This document shows, one piece after another, positions 43,465 through 51,783 of a stretch of 64,000 nt of DNA. Within the stretch, counting starts at the first letter, position 1. Each line of letters opens with the position of its first letter. Under the pieces are notes generated by a model. That model was not told the origin of the DNA. It did no database searches and saw nothing but the letters and a program-made list of their open reading frames with translations. Source of the stretch: Halorubrum aquaticum (GTDB lineage Archaea; Halobacteriota; Halobacteria; Halobacteriales; Haloferacaceae); contig NZ_FOPZ01000013.1 of assembly GCF_900113615.1 (NCBI RefSeq), positions 30,316 through 94,315 of the forward strand, read 5' to 3'. A program made the translations under genes and the position numbers.

Positions 43465-43920
43465 TTACTCTGTCGGGTACTCCTTCTGGAACCCGCGGAA
43501 CTCGGTGCGGTGGGCCTCCTCGTCGGAGAGGACCGTCACGGCGAGGTCCTCGGTCACGGGGTCGTTCGCCTCCTCCGCGGCGTCGATCAGGTCCCGGTAG
43601 GTCGCGATCGCGTCCTCCTCGGCGTCGAGCACGCCCTCGATGACGGCGAGCACGTCCGTCGAGTCCTCCGGCGGCTGAAGCGAGTCCTGACGGGCGGTGA
43701 ACTCCGCGGACCCCGGCGGTCGCGCGTCGAGCTGTTTGAGCCGCTGGCCGAGCTGTTCCGCGTGGCCGAGCTCCTCTTGGATGTCCGTCTGGAGGCTCTC
43801 CTTGATCTCCTCGGCTCGGACGCCGTCGAGAACGATCGCGTTCGTCTGGTAGTTCATCACGGTCTCGATCTCGTCGGCGTACGCCTTCCGGAGCAGGTCG
43901 ACGACGCGGTCTGATGCCAT
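43465..43920 (-). CDS. Ferritin-like domain protein
   Basis: A 151-residue four-helix protein with ferritin-type di-iron motifs: ADEIETVMNYQTNA (helix 1), DIQEELGHAEQLGQRLKQL with ExxH (helix 2), GVLDAEEDAIATYRDLID (helix 3) and VLSDEEAHRTEFRGF with ExxH (helix 4). It lies between Dps-like and bacterioferritin-like proteins in size and could store iron or remove peroxide. ATG 43920 is chosen because the upstream extension to 43983 has no family counterpart. Confidence 0.87.
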   Translation of the reverse strand: MASDRVVDLLRKAYADEIETVMNYQTNAIVLDGVRAEEIKESLQTDIQEELGHAEQLGQRLKQLDARPPGSAEFTARQDSLQPPEDSTDVLAVIEGVLDAEEDAIATYRDLIDAAEEANDPVTEDLAVTVLSDEEAHRTEFRGFQKEYPTE

Positions 43921-44004
43921 GTCTCCACGTAGTCGCCGTGGACCGAAAGCCGTTCCGGCTCCTGTCATCCGGCAGGAACGCACGGTTCGACCGTTACCCG
44001 TCGC

Positions 44005-44598
44005 TCAGTCGTTCCGCCCGCGGACGTACGTCTGGTCGTGGTCCGGGAACACGTCGGCGACCGTCTCCTCGCCGTGTTCCTCGGCGATGAGCGCGCGCAG
44101 TTCGTCCTCGTAGTCCGCCTTCGGGACCTGCTCGCTCGGGCCCTGTTCGACCTCGAAGGTCGCCTCCACGAGCCGGTCGACCGCGTGCCGGCCGAACCCC
44201 GAGAGCGGCGAGATGTAGTCGACGTCGTGGCGGTCCTCCAGGCTCTGCGCCTGCGCGCGCGAGACCGTCGGAACCCGGTCGTCACGGCGGCTGCCGTCGG
44301 CGATCGCGTCGACGTCGCGTTCGGCGATCGTCTCCAGCGCGTGTTCGTGGACTCGCTGGATCCCGTTCCGGGGGTAGCCATCGGCGATCATGCGCTCCGC
44401 GGCCTCCTCGGCGACCGCGCGGTCGAGTTCGATCCGCTCGAACGGGAAGCCGATCTCCGCGGCCGCGCGCTCGGCGTGCTCCCAGTCGTCGGTGAGCCCG
44501 AAGCTCCCGGTCACACACCGCACGTCGTAAAACCGGTCGAGCAGGGCGGCGGCGAGCGAGGAGTCCTTTCCCCCGCTGTACAGCAGCGCGAGCTCCAT
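44005..44598 (-). CDS. PP-loop ATPase (adenine nucleotide alpha-hydrolase type)
   Basis: The 197-residue protein carries the PP-loop SGGKDSS at residues 8-14, for adenylation by release of pyrophosphate. DAIADGSRRDDRVPTVSRAQ and ISPLSGFGRHAVDRLVEATF are further conserved blocks. It resembles COG2117, archaeal PP-loop proteins once predicted to act with tRNA thiolation enzymes. Its ATG immediately follows the stop of pdcd5, with no spacer, so the two form an operon. The substrate is unknown. Confidence 0.83.
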   Translation of the reverse strand: MELALLYSGGKDSSLAAALLDRFYDVRCVTGSFGLTDDWEHAERAAAEIGFPFERIELDRAVAEEAAERMIADGYPRNGIQRVHEHALETIAERDVDAIADGSRRDDRVPTVSRAQAQSLEDRHDVDYISPLSGFGRHAVDRLVEATFEVEQGPSEQVPKADYEDELRALIAEEHGEETVADVFPDHDQTYVRGRND

Positions 44599-44952
44599 CT
44601 ACCGTCGCCGGATGTCGAAGCTCTTCTGTTCGGGCTGGAGCTCCTTGAGCAGGTCGCGCATCTGGTCCTCGTCGATGCGCCCTTGGACGCGACCGCTCTG
44701 TGCCAGCGCCGCGACCTGCTGTTTGACCTTCTTCGCGAACTCCGGTTTCGACATCTCGACCGCGTTGAGCCGCTGGCGCGCGCCGTCGGTCAGGTACTGT
44801 TTGAGCACCGCCTCCTGTTGGGCCTCCGCGCGCTGTTGGGCCTCCTGTTGGGCCTCGGCGTCGCCGCCCGCCTCGCCTGCTTGGTCCTGAAGCTCCTGAA
44901 GCTTCTTCTCACGCAGTTCCTCGAGCCGTTCGTCGTCGGGGTTGCCGCTCAT
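44599..44952 (-). CDS. PDCD5-family DNA-binding protein
   Basis: This 117-residue protein matches archaeal PDCD5/TFAR19 homologues. The N-terminal half is a charged helix rich in Gln/Ala/Glu ([17 protein letters not shown]), then the conserved core [40 protein letters not shown] and [14 protein letters not shown]. Homologues bind nucleic acid weakly and are often encoded beside rps19e; that gene is not here. The start at 44952 is preceded by a TTTTTCG patch. Confidence 0.9.
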   Translation of the reverse strand: MSGNPDDERLEELREKKLQELQDQAGEAGGDAEAQQEAQQRAEAQQEAVLKQYLTDGARQRLNAVEMSKPEFAKKVKQQVAALAQSGRVQGRIDEDQMRDLLKELQPEQKSFDIRRR

Positions 44953-45082
44953 ACCCGTCCGTTCTCGGTCCGGGCGAAAAACGATTTCGGAGGATCGACC
45001 GCGTTCCGACGCCCCGGAGAATCGACGGCGTTTCGACCGACGCTTCGGGCCGCTTAAACGGCTCACCGCCGTATCCGTGGCC

Positions 45083-46189
45083 ATGAGCGAGTCGCGGGAG
45101 TTCTGCCCCCGGTGTGGCGACGCCGTCCCCGAGCGTCGCGACCCCTTACCCGGCGATCCGACGGGGCGGGACGCGCTGTTGTGTGACGACTGTTACTTCG
45201 AGGACTTCGAGCTCGTGGACGCGCCGGACCGGATCGAGGTGCTCGTCTGCTCCGGCTGCGGGGCGGTCCGCCGCGGGGAGTCCTGGCGGGACGTGGGCGC
45301 GCGCGACTACACCGACGTCGCGGTCGACGAGGTGGCGGAGGCCCTCGGCGTTCACGTCGCCGCCGAGGACGTCGAGTGGGGCGTCGAGCCCGAACAGGTC
45401 GACGAGAACACGGTCCGGATGCACTGTCGGTTCTCCGGCGTCGTCCGCGGGACGCTCCGCTCGGCGGAGGTGGTCGTCTCGGTGAAGGTGTCGCGGGGGA
45501 CCTGCGACCGGTGCGGTCGGATCGCCGGCGGCTACTACGCCGGCGTGGTTCAGGTCCGCGCGGACGACCGCGAGTTGACCGCCGAGGAACGGGCCGACGC
45601 GCTCGAGATCGCCGAGTCGTACGTCGCCGAACAGGAGGCGAAGGGCGACCGGGAGGCGTTCATCACGGAGGTGAAGGAGACCGACGACGGCCCCGACGTG
45701 AAGGTCTCCTCGAACCGGCTCGCACAGAACGTCGCGACGCGGATCACGGAGGAACTGGGCGGCAGCTTCGAGTCGTATCCGACCCTCGTCACGGAGGACG
45801 GCGACGGCAACGAGGTGTACCGGGTGACGTTCGCGGTCCGGCTCCCCCGGTACGCGCCGGGCGAGATACTCGATCCCGAGGATGGCGACGGACCGGTGCT
45901 CGTCACCGGGGTCTCCGGCCGGATCCGGGGGACTCGTCTCGCGACCGGCGAGACGTACGAGTCGTCGTTCGACGAGGGGGAATCGCCGGAGGTGACTCGC
46001 CTCGGCGTCCGGGAGGACGCGACGGAGACGACGGTGGTGACCGTCGAGGACGACCGCGCGATCCAGGTGCTCGACCCGGAGACGTACGAGGCGCGGACCG
46101 TTCCGAACCCCGAATTCGTCGACGACGACGCTGACGCCGTGTTGGCGTTCAAACACGGCGACAACGTCCACCTGGTTCCCAACGAGTAG
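45083..46189 (+). CDS. NMD3-family ribosome-associated protein
   Basis: The 368-residue product is the archaeal relative of NMD3, the 60S adaptor of eukaryotes. Zinc-ribbon cysteines are visible in [44 protein letters not shown] and [21 protein letters not shown]. The C-terminal half is beta-rich and acidic, ending near HLVPNE. Archaeal NMD3 has no nuclear role and probably acts in large-subunit assembly or quality control. CTTAAAC at about 45054-45060 is a TATA-like box 23-29 bases before ATG. Confidence 0.92.
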   Translation: MSESREFCPRCGDAVPERRDPLPGDPTGRDALLCDDCYFEDFELVDAPDRIEVLVCSGCGAVRRGESWRDVGARDYTDVAVDEVAEALGVHVAAEDVEWGVEPEQVDENTVRMHCRFSGVVRGTLRSAEVVVSVKVSRGTCDRCGRIAGGYYAGVVQVRADDRELTAEERADALEIAESYVAEQEAKGDREAFITEVKETDDGPDVKVSSNRLAQNVATRITEELGGSFESYPTLVTEDGDGNEVYRVTFAVRLPRYAPGEILDPEDGDGPVLVTGVSGRIRGTRLATGETYESSFDEGESPEVTRLGVREDATETTVVTVEDDRAIQVLDPETYEARTVPNPEFVDDDADAVLAFKHGDNVHLVPNE

Positions 46190-46334
46190 CGTCGCGGTCG
46201 TCACTCGGGAGGCTCTCGGAAGGAGACGGAACCGGAGAGCGGACCGCTCGTGAGTGCGGGATCCGCGAAAAATGAGGACGAACGCGAGTCTGCGTGGGGG
46301 TCTTAGTCGGGTCGATTCCGGATCGATCGTCCGA

Positions 46335-46526
46335 TCAGTCCGCGCGGGCGGTGTGGTCGCCCTCGAACGCTGCCGAGCGCTCGGCCTCGGTCACTTCGAT
46401 GCCGCGGCGCTCCAGTTGTCGAACGAACTCGGCCTCGCTGACGCCCGCCTGCGTCGCCGCCTGTTCGAGCGTCAGCGTTCGCGCACCGTACAGCGTCAGC
46501 GCACTCGACAGCGCGTTCGTTGCCAT
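46335..46526 (-). CDS. Small HTH-type protein (UPF0175-like)
   Basis: A 63-residue protein, MATNALSSALTLYGARTLTL onward, with a helix-turn-helix-like segment EQAATQAGVSEAEFVRQLERR. It resembles short haloarchaeal UPF0175-type proteins, some of which are paired with PIN-domain toxins, but no toxin gene is adjacent. An in-frame ATG six bases upstream (46532) is also possible. Upstream is a dyad (46580-46608) that could be its operator. Confidence 0.72.
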   Translation of the reverse strand: MATNALSSALTLYGARTLTLEQAATQAGVSEAEFVRQLERRGIEVTEAERSAAFEGDHTARAD

Positions 46527-46579
46527 ACCCATCTATCCTGCGTGAACGTTTATGAAGCTTACTAATTCATTCAGGACCA

Positions 46580-46608
46580 TGATACACCTTATACGATATA
46601 AGGTATCA
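46580..46608. promoter_or_regulatory. Dyad between two small divergent genes
   Basis: Half-site TGATAC (46580-46585) and, after two bases, CTTATA mirror TATAAG-GTATCA (46597-46608) about a CGA centre. The imperfect palindrome overlaps TATA-like sequence and lies upstream of the small HTH gene, so it may be an operator. Confidence 0.5.
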
Positions 46609-46706
46609 CGGCCGTCAGTCGGAATATATAATGAACGATCGTCACGCACCGCTCGCCGTCGACGACGGCCCGGAGGAATTATGGGCCTCTACGGCCGAGG
46701 CGGGAC

Positions 46707-46790
46707 ATGGACAGACAGCAGGCCATCGCGCTGTTCTTCGCGTTCCTCATGGTGAGCTCGATGGTCGCCTGGGGCATCAGCTTCCTCTAA
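46707..46790 (+). CDS. 27-residue single-pass membrane protein
   Basis: This short frame encodes MDRQQAIALFFAFLMVSSMV followed by AWGISFL, almost entirely one hydrophobic helix after a short charged N-terminus. A GGAATTATGG element at about 46675-46684 is a candidate promoter, 23-32 bases upstream. I recall very similar tiny proteins annotated in other haloarchaea, which supports it being a gene, but composition alone is not proof. Function is unknown. Confidence 0.62.
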   Translation: MDRQQAIALFFAFLMVSSMVAWGISFL

Positions 46791-46840
46791 AGCTCGGCTC
46801 GACCGCCACGCGGAGGACGGACCCGGCTCCCGAACGACCG

Positions 46841-48763
46841 CTACCCGTCGCCCCAGACGTCCGAGAGCGGGTGGTCCTTCCGCCGCTCGGCGTCGGCCTC
46901 CGACCGGGTTCGCGTCGTGCCGCCGTCGTCGGCCGCTTCCGTCGAACCGCCCCCTCCAGTCGACCCGGAACCGCCCGCCGCCGTCCCGCCGGCGGCCCCG
47001 TTGTCGTCGTTCGTTCCGTCCGACCGCCCGGACGACGTGGAACGTGACCCTCCACGTCGGCGTCCGGCGCGACCGGGACCCGACGGGTCGGCGTCGATCC
47101 CGTCGAGCGCGGCCGACGGGTCGAACTCGGGGAGGTCGGGGGTCGTCATCGCGTCGACCTGGTCGCGGAACCACGGCGGGGTGTCCGCGGCCGCGCGGTC
47201 GAAGAGGTCGAGAAGCGAGTCGTCCGCGAGGTACGTCGCCCCGTAGTCGTCGGGCGCACGGACGACGCGGCCGCACGCCTGTATCACGGTCCGCAGCGCG
47301 GTTCGGTGGTACCACGCCCACTGGCCGTCGGCCAGCCGTCGGGCGACCCGGGAGTCGTTGGTGTTCCGGTAGGGCGCTTTACACACCACCTGCCAGCGGC
47401 ACAGGTCACCCTCGAGATCGAGCGCCTCCTCCATCTTCACGGAGACGAACACCTCGGGGTCCGAACTCGCCTTCCACGCCTCGAGCTCGGCGTCGCGGTT
47501 CGCGCGGGTGTGTCGGCGGACGCGCGCCGCGACGCCGAACTCGCCCAGCTTCTCGACGAGCCGCCCCGCGATGTCGTAGGAGTGGGCGTGGATCAGCCCC
47601 TTCTCGTCGGGGTGTTCGGCCATCAGCCGGACGATGAGCCGGGCGATCTTCGGCACCGTCTCGTCGCGATGCTCGTAGGTCATCGACCCCTTCGTCACGT
47701 CGTAGAGGGGACGGTTCGAGAGCGGGAACGTGTGCTCGACGTCGACGAGGGCGACGTTCGAGGGGTCGAGCCCGACGCCCCGGCAGAACGCCTCCTTCGA
47801 GAGGATCGTCGCCGACAGCAGCGCGAACTTCTCGCCGCGGTCCCAGACCGTGTGTCTGAGGTACCGCGCCGGATCGAGCGGCTTGATCGCGATCGCCGAG
47901 TCCTCGCCGTCCGGCTGGTCGACGACCCACGTCGTCGGCGAGTCGAGGTCGCGGTAGTCCTCGAGGAACCAGCCGAGCTCGGAGACCAGTTCCCCGAGTC
48001 GGTCGCGTCTCGCGACCTCCTCGCGGCTCAGTTCGGGCCGTCCAGTCAGTTCGTCCTTCGCGCGCTTCGCGACGCCGCGGAGCGTCTCGACGAACCGGGC
48101 GGTGCGGTCGAGCGCGTCCTCGTCGTCGCCGGCGTCCCGCTCCACGTCCGGGACGCCCACGTCGTCCCAGACGGGGACGCGCTCGGGCGAGAGGTCGATG
48201 GTCGCGTACATCTCCGCCCACTCCGCGAGCCCGTGGGCCTCGTCGATCACGACGACGTCGCGCTTGCGGAAGGTCTCCGAGCCCGCGGTCCGCATGAAGT
48301 ACGCGAGCGTCATGGCGGCGAAGCGGCCCGCGGAGGCGATCGCCCGGTCCGAGAAGTACGGACAGCGGTGTTTGATGCTACAGTCGAATCCCTGCTCGCG
48401 GACGCAGGGCGCGCGGTCGACCGGCGTGTCGTGTTCGCCCGGGAGGACGCAGTCGTAGTTCGACTTCCCGCGGATCACCTTCAGGTCCTCGAGGAGATCG
48501 TCCGCGGCGACGTCGTCGAGCTGGGACACCTGCGGGGTGGTGTAGTAGGCGTCGGTCGGCTCGCTCGGCGCGGCGTCGGCGACCTCGCGGGCCGAGCCCA
48601 TCACGGCCCGCGCGAGCAGGGACTTGCCGCTGCCGGTCGGCGCGCGCACCAACACCACGTCGTTGCCGGCGGCGAAGGCGTCCCGGATCTCCGCGAGCGC
48701 GCGCTCCTGTGCGCCGCGGAAGCTCGGGGCCGGGAACTCCGTGGGGATCCGATCGGGGTCCAC
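46841..48763 (-). CDS. XPD/DinG-type superfamily 2 DNA helicase
   Basis: The 640-residue protein begins at GTG 48763 (VDPDRIPTEFPAPSFRGAQE). Walker A is APTGSGKS at residues 41-48, Walker B VVVIDEAHG. Four cysteines in YDCVLPGEHD, APCVREQGFD and CSIKHRCPYF suit the iron-sulfur cluster of XPD-like 5'-3' helicases. SATILSKEAF and QACGRVVRAPDD are later helicase motifs. The last 100 residues are a low-complexity Gly/Ser/Asp tail. Roles in repair or R-loop removal are typical for the family. It is divergent from the acyl-CoA synthetase gene. Confidence 0.92.
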   Translation of the reverse strand: MDPDRIPTEFPAPSFRGAQERALAEIRDAFAAGNDVVLVRAPTGSGKSLLARAVMGSAREVADAAPSEPTDAYYTTPQVSQLDDVAADDLLEDLKVIRGKSNYDCVLPGEHDTPVDRAPCVREQGFDCSIKHRCPYFSDRAIASAGRFAAMTLAYFMRTAGSETFRKRDVVVIDEAHGLAEWAEMYATIDLSPERVPVWDDVGVPDVERDAGDDEDALDRTARFVETLRGVAKRAKDELTGRPELSREEVARRDRLGELVSELGWFLEDYRDLDSPTTWVVDQPDGEDSAIAIKPLDPARYLRHTVWDRGEKFALLSATILSKEAFCRGVGLDPSNVALVDVEHTFPLSNRPLYDVTKGSMTYEHRDETVPKIARLIVRLMAEHPDEKGLIHAHSYDIAGRLVEKLGEFGVAARVRRHTRANRDAELEAWKASSDPEVFVSVKMEEALDLEGDLCRWQVVCKAPYRNTNDSRVARRLADGQWAWYHRTALRTVIQACGRVVRAPDDYGATYLADDSLLDLFDRAAADTPPWFRDQVDAMTTPDLPEFDPSAALDGIDADPSGPGRAGRRRGGSRSTSSGRSDGTNDDNGAAGGTAAGGSGSTGGGGSTEAADDGGTTRTRSEADAERRKDHPLSDVWGDG

Positions 48764-48863
48764 ACCCCCCTCTCGCGCGCTCCGGGAATTAAACCCTCGG
48801 AGAATCTCAGAGAACCCTCGGCGTGGAACGTTCGAGCGAAAGAAACGAACAACCACCGGATCG

Positions 48864-48870
48864 TTTATTA
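48864..48870 (+). promoter_or_regulatory. TATA box of the acyl-CoA synthetase gene
   Basis: TTTATTA lies 23-29 bases upstream of ATG 48893 in the short divergent intergenic region. Confidence 0.55.
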
Positions 48871-48892
48871 CGTTTCCGGGAGTCCCGGCGGT

Positions 48893-51016
48893 ATGAGTTG
48901 GCAGGAAGCCGAGCGCCGGTTCGCGGACGACGCCGTCGCCCGCGAGACCCTCCCCCGAACGTTCGAGCGCTCCGCCGCGCGCAACGCGGACCGTGTCGCC
49001 CAGCGGTACAAGGGCGGGATCTACGACCGGTCGCTCGTCACGTCGGGCGTCCTCGATCCCGCGCCCGCCGGCGACTACGCGGACCTCACGTACGCGGAGA
49101 TGCGGGCGATCGTCAGGAACCTCGCGGCCGGGCTCCGCGAGATCGGCGTCGGGGACGACACCCGGCTCGCGATCTACGCGGGGACCCGTATGGAGTGGGC
49201 ACAGGCCGACTTCGCGGCGCTCGCGGCCGGCGCGACGGTCACGACGGTGTACGCCTCCTCGTCGCCGTCGCAGGTCCGCTACCTGCTCGAGGACCCCGAG
49301 GCGACGGTCGTCGTCGTCGAGAACCGCGCGCTCCTCGAGGAGGTGCTCGGCGTCCGCGACGACCTCGCACACGACCTGGACGCGATCGTGGCGATGGACG
49401 AGGTCGGCGAGAAAGCGAACGGGGGCGACGACGGAGCGAACGGGATCGGCGACGGAGCGAACGGGATCGGCGACGGAGCGGGTGGGGACGACGACGGAAC
49501 GGACGAGGACGACCCGACGGACGCCGAGGACGTGTACACCCTCGGCGAGGTCCACGGGCTCGGCGCCGAGGCCTTCGATGAGACGACCTACGAGTCGTGG
49601 CTCGAGTCGACCGCCGTCGACGACCTCGCGAGCCTCATCTACACCTCGGGGACTACGGGGAAGCCGAAGGGCGTCCGGCTCACCCACGGGAACTTCCGCT
49701 CGAACGTGAACCAGTGTTACAAGCGCTTCGCGGACCGACCCGATCGCGATCCGGGGGTACCCGGGATCTCCGCAGCGACGACGACCCTCTCGTTTCTCCC
49801 GCTCGCACACGTCTTCGAACGGCTGGCGGGCCACTACATGATGTTCGCGGCCGGCGCGACCGTCGGCTACGCCGAGAGCCCGGACACGCTCCGGGAGGAC
49901 TTCGGGCTCGTCCGGCCGACGACGACGACCAGCGTCCCGCGGGTCTACGAGAAGCTCTACGACGCGATCCGCGAGCAGGCGAGCGAGTCGCCCGTGAAAG
50001 AACGGATCTTCGAATGGGCCGTCGAGGTCGGGCGGGCACACCACGAGGCCGACGACCCCGGCCCGCTTCTCGACGCGAAGCGGGCGCTCGCCGACCGGCT
50101 CGTCTTCTCGTCGGTCCGGGAGGCGCTCGGCGGGAACGTCGACTTCTTCATCTCCGGCGGCGGGTCGCTCTCGGCGGAGCTTTGCGCGCTGTATCACGCG
50201 ATGGACCTCCCGATACTCGAGGGGTACGGGCTCACGGAGACGTCCCCGGTGGTCTGTGTCAACCCGCCCGAGGCCCCCGAGGTGGGGACGATCGGGCCGC
50301 CGGTCGTCGACACCGAGATCGCGATCGACGGCCGCGTCGTCGGCGAGGAGGTCGCGGACGTCGGCGGCTCCGTCGGGGAACTGCTCGTGCGTGGCCCGCA
50401 GGTGACGGAGGGGTACTGGAACCGCCCGGACGCGACTCGCGAGGCGTTCTCGGCATACGACGCGCTTCCCGCGGACGCGACCGTGGCGGGCACGCCGCCG
50501 GACGAGCGCGACGGCGACCCGGAGGAGCCGTGGTTCCACACCGGCGACGTCGTCCGGCTCCGCCCCGACGGCTACGTCGCGTTCCGCGAGCGCGCCAAAC
50601 GACTGCTCGTGCTCTCGACGGGCAAGAACGTCGCGCCCGGGCCGATCGAGGACCGCTTCGCCGCCAACGAGTTCGTCGAGCAGTGCGTCGTGCTCGGCGA
50701 CGGGCGGAAGTTCGTCTCCGCGCTTCTCGTGCCGAACTTCGAGGCGGTCGAGGCGTGGGCCGACGACGAGGAGATCGACCTCCCGACCGACCGTCAGGAG
50801 GTCTGCCGGGACGAGCGCGTCCGCGAGCGGTTCCGAGCCGAGATCGACGCGGTGAACGAGGCGTTCGAGCCCTACGAGCGGATCAAGCGGTTCCGGTTGG
50901 TCCCCGAGGAGTTCTCCGAGGAGAACGACCTCCTCACGCCGACGATGAAGAAGAAGCGCCGGAACATCCTCGACCGGTTCGCCGCCGAGATCGAGATGAT
51001 CTACGAGGAGGAGTGA
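48893..51016 (+). CDS. Long-chain acyl-CoA synthetase (AMP-forming)
   Basis: This 707-residue enzyme activates a fatty acid via acyl-AMP and transfers it to CoA. The AMP-binding P-loop SLIYTSGTTGKPKGVRLTHG is present, with LPILEGYGLTETSPVV, EPWFHTGDVVRL and the C-terminal lysine region LVLSTGKNVAPGPIED. A 60-residue acidic, Gly/Asn-rich insert (about residues 165-215) contains tandem GANGIGD units and interrupts the N-terminal domain without breaking it. Haloarchaeal lipids are isoprenoid, so the substrate may be an exogenous or catabolic acid. Confidence 0.92.
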   Translation: MSWQEAERRFADDAVARETLPRTFERSAARNADRVAQRYKGGIYDRSLVTSGVLDPAPAGDYADLTYAEMRAIVRNLAAGLREIGVGDDTRLAIYAGTRMEWAQADFAALAAGATVTTVYASSSPSQVRYLLEDPEATVVVVENRALLEEVLGVRDDLAHDLDAIVAMDEVGEKANGGDDGANGIGDGANGIGDGAGGDDDGTDEDDPTDAEDVYTLGEVHGLGAEAFDETTYESWLESTAVDDLASLIYTSGTTGKPKGVRLTHGNFRSNVNQCYKRFADRPDRDPGVPGISAATTTLSFLPLAHVFERLAGHYMMFAAGATVGYAESPDTLREDFGLVRPTTTTSVPRVYEKLYDAIREQASESPVKERIFEWAVEVGRAHHEADDPGPLLDAKRALADRLVFSSVREALGGNVDFFISGGGSLSAELCALYHAMDLPILEGYGLTETSPVVCVNPPEAPEVGTIGPPVVDTEIAIDGRVVGEEVADVGGSVGELLVRGPQVTEGYWNRPDATREAFSAYDALPADATVAGTPPDERDGDPEEPWFHTGDVVRLRPDGYVAFRERAKRLLVLSTGKNVAPGPIEDRFAANEFVEQCVVLGDGRKFVSALLVPNFEAVEAWADDEEIDLPTDRQEVCRDERVRERFRAEIDAVNEAFEPYERIKRFRLVPEEFSEENDLLTPTMKKKRRNILDRFAAEIEMIYEEE

Positions 51017-51126
51017 TCCGGACGGAACCGAGTCCGCAACCGCCCGTGAACGACACGCGTCCGCGCCGCTCGCCGAATACGCCGCCGCCGGCAGGTTCAA
51101 CTGTTACGCCCTCGGAGGGCGAGCCA

Positions 51127-51783
51127 GTGAGCCGGGAACTCCTCGTCACGCTGTTCGGCGACCCCTTCGCGGTGATGAACACGATCGGGCTCGTCGCGTT
51201 CGCGCTCGTCGGGTCGACGAAGGCGATCCGCGAGGAGTTCGACCTGTTCGGGATCACCATCGTCGGGCTGGCGATGGCGTTCGTCGGTGGTGCGACGCGG
51301 GACGTCCTCGTGTTGCGAACGCCGTTGGCGCTCCAGTCGCCGATCGAGATCGCGCTCGGGATGCTCGGCGTCGCCCTGGCGATCGCGTTACAGGTCGTGC
51401 TCGCGTCGCCGGACACCCACCCTATCACGCTCGTGTCCGACGCGATCGGGCTCGCCGCGTTCGCCACCGCGGGCGCGATCGTCGCCACCGAGGCGGGCGT
51501 CTCCGCGTTCGGCGTCGTCGCGATCGCGACGATCAACGCGGTGGGCGGCGGCGCGTTCGCCGACCTGCTGCTCGACCGAGCGCCGTTCATCCTCTTCGAG
51601 GACTTCTACGCCAGTTGCGCCGTGCTGGGCGGCCTCACCTACGTCGTCGCCGGGATCGTCGGGGTCGCCGGGAGCACCGCCGCCGCGCTCTGTGCGGCGG
51701 TCACCGTCGTCACGCGGCTCGTCGCCGTCACCTACGGCTGGGAGCTTCCCACGGCCGGCGAGCTGGAACCACCGACGCGCTGA
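51127..51783 (+). CDS. TRIC-type/UPF0126 membrane protein
   Basis: A 218-residue polytopic protein from GTG 51127. Two homologous repeats of about three hydrophobic helices are visible: VMNTIGLVAFALVGSTKAIR with GLAMAFVGGATRDVL, and LVSDAIGLAAFATAGAIVAT with IATINAVGGGAFADLL. This fits UPF0126/TRIC, a family of trimeric cation channels characterised mainly from structures of prokaryotic homologues; the physiological ion is unknown. The Gly-Gly-Ala-x-x-Asp motifs are the channel hallmark. Its 3' end overlaps the convergent methylthiotransferase gene by 52 bases. Confidence 0.88.
   Translation: MSRELLVTLFGDPFAVMNTIGLVAFALVGSTKAIREEFDLFGITIVGLAMAFVGGATRDVLVLRTPLALQSPIEIALGMLGVALAIALQVVLASPDTHPITLVSDAIGLAAFATAGAIVATEAGVSAFGVVAIATINAVGGGAFADLLLDRAPFILFEDFYASCAVLGGLTYVVAGIVGVAGSTAAALCAAVTVVTRLVAVTYGWELPTAGELEPPTR

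Noticed and set aside
46631..47047. 138-codon frame starting just after a TATA-like sequence
   Set aside because: It runs antisense over the helicase 3' end and its translation is low-complexity; the 27-residue frame inside it is more convincing.
49428..49480. Repeats in the acyl-CoA synthetase gene as a mobile insertion
   Set aside because: The 21-bp units are in frame, encode a Gly/Asn/Asp loop and have no flanking duplications.
48764..51100. Continuous frame extending the helicase far upstream on the minus strand
   Set aside because: The extension is antisense to the acyl-CoA synthetase, lacks domains, and the helicase starts naturally at GTG 48763.
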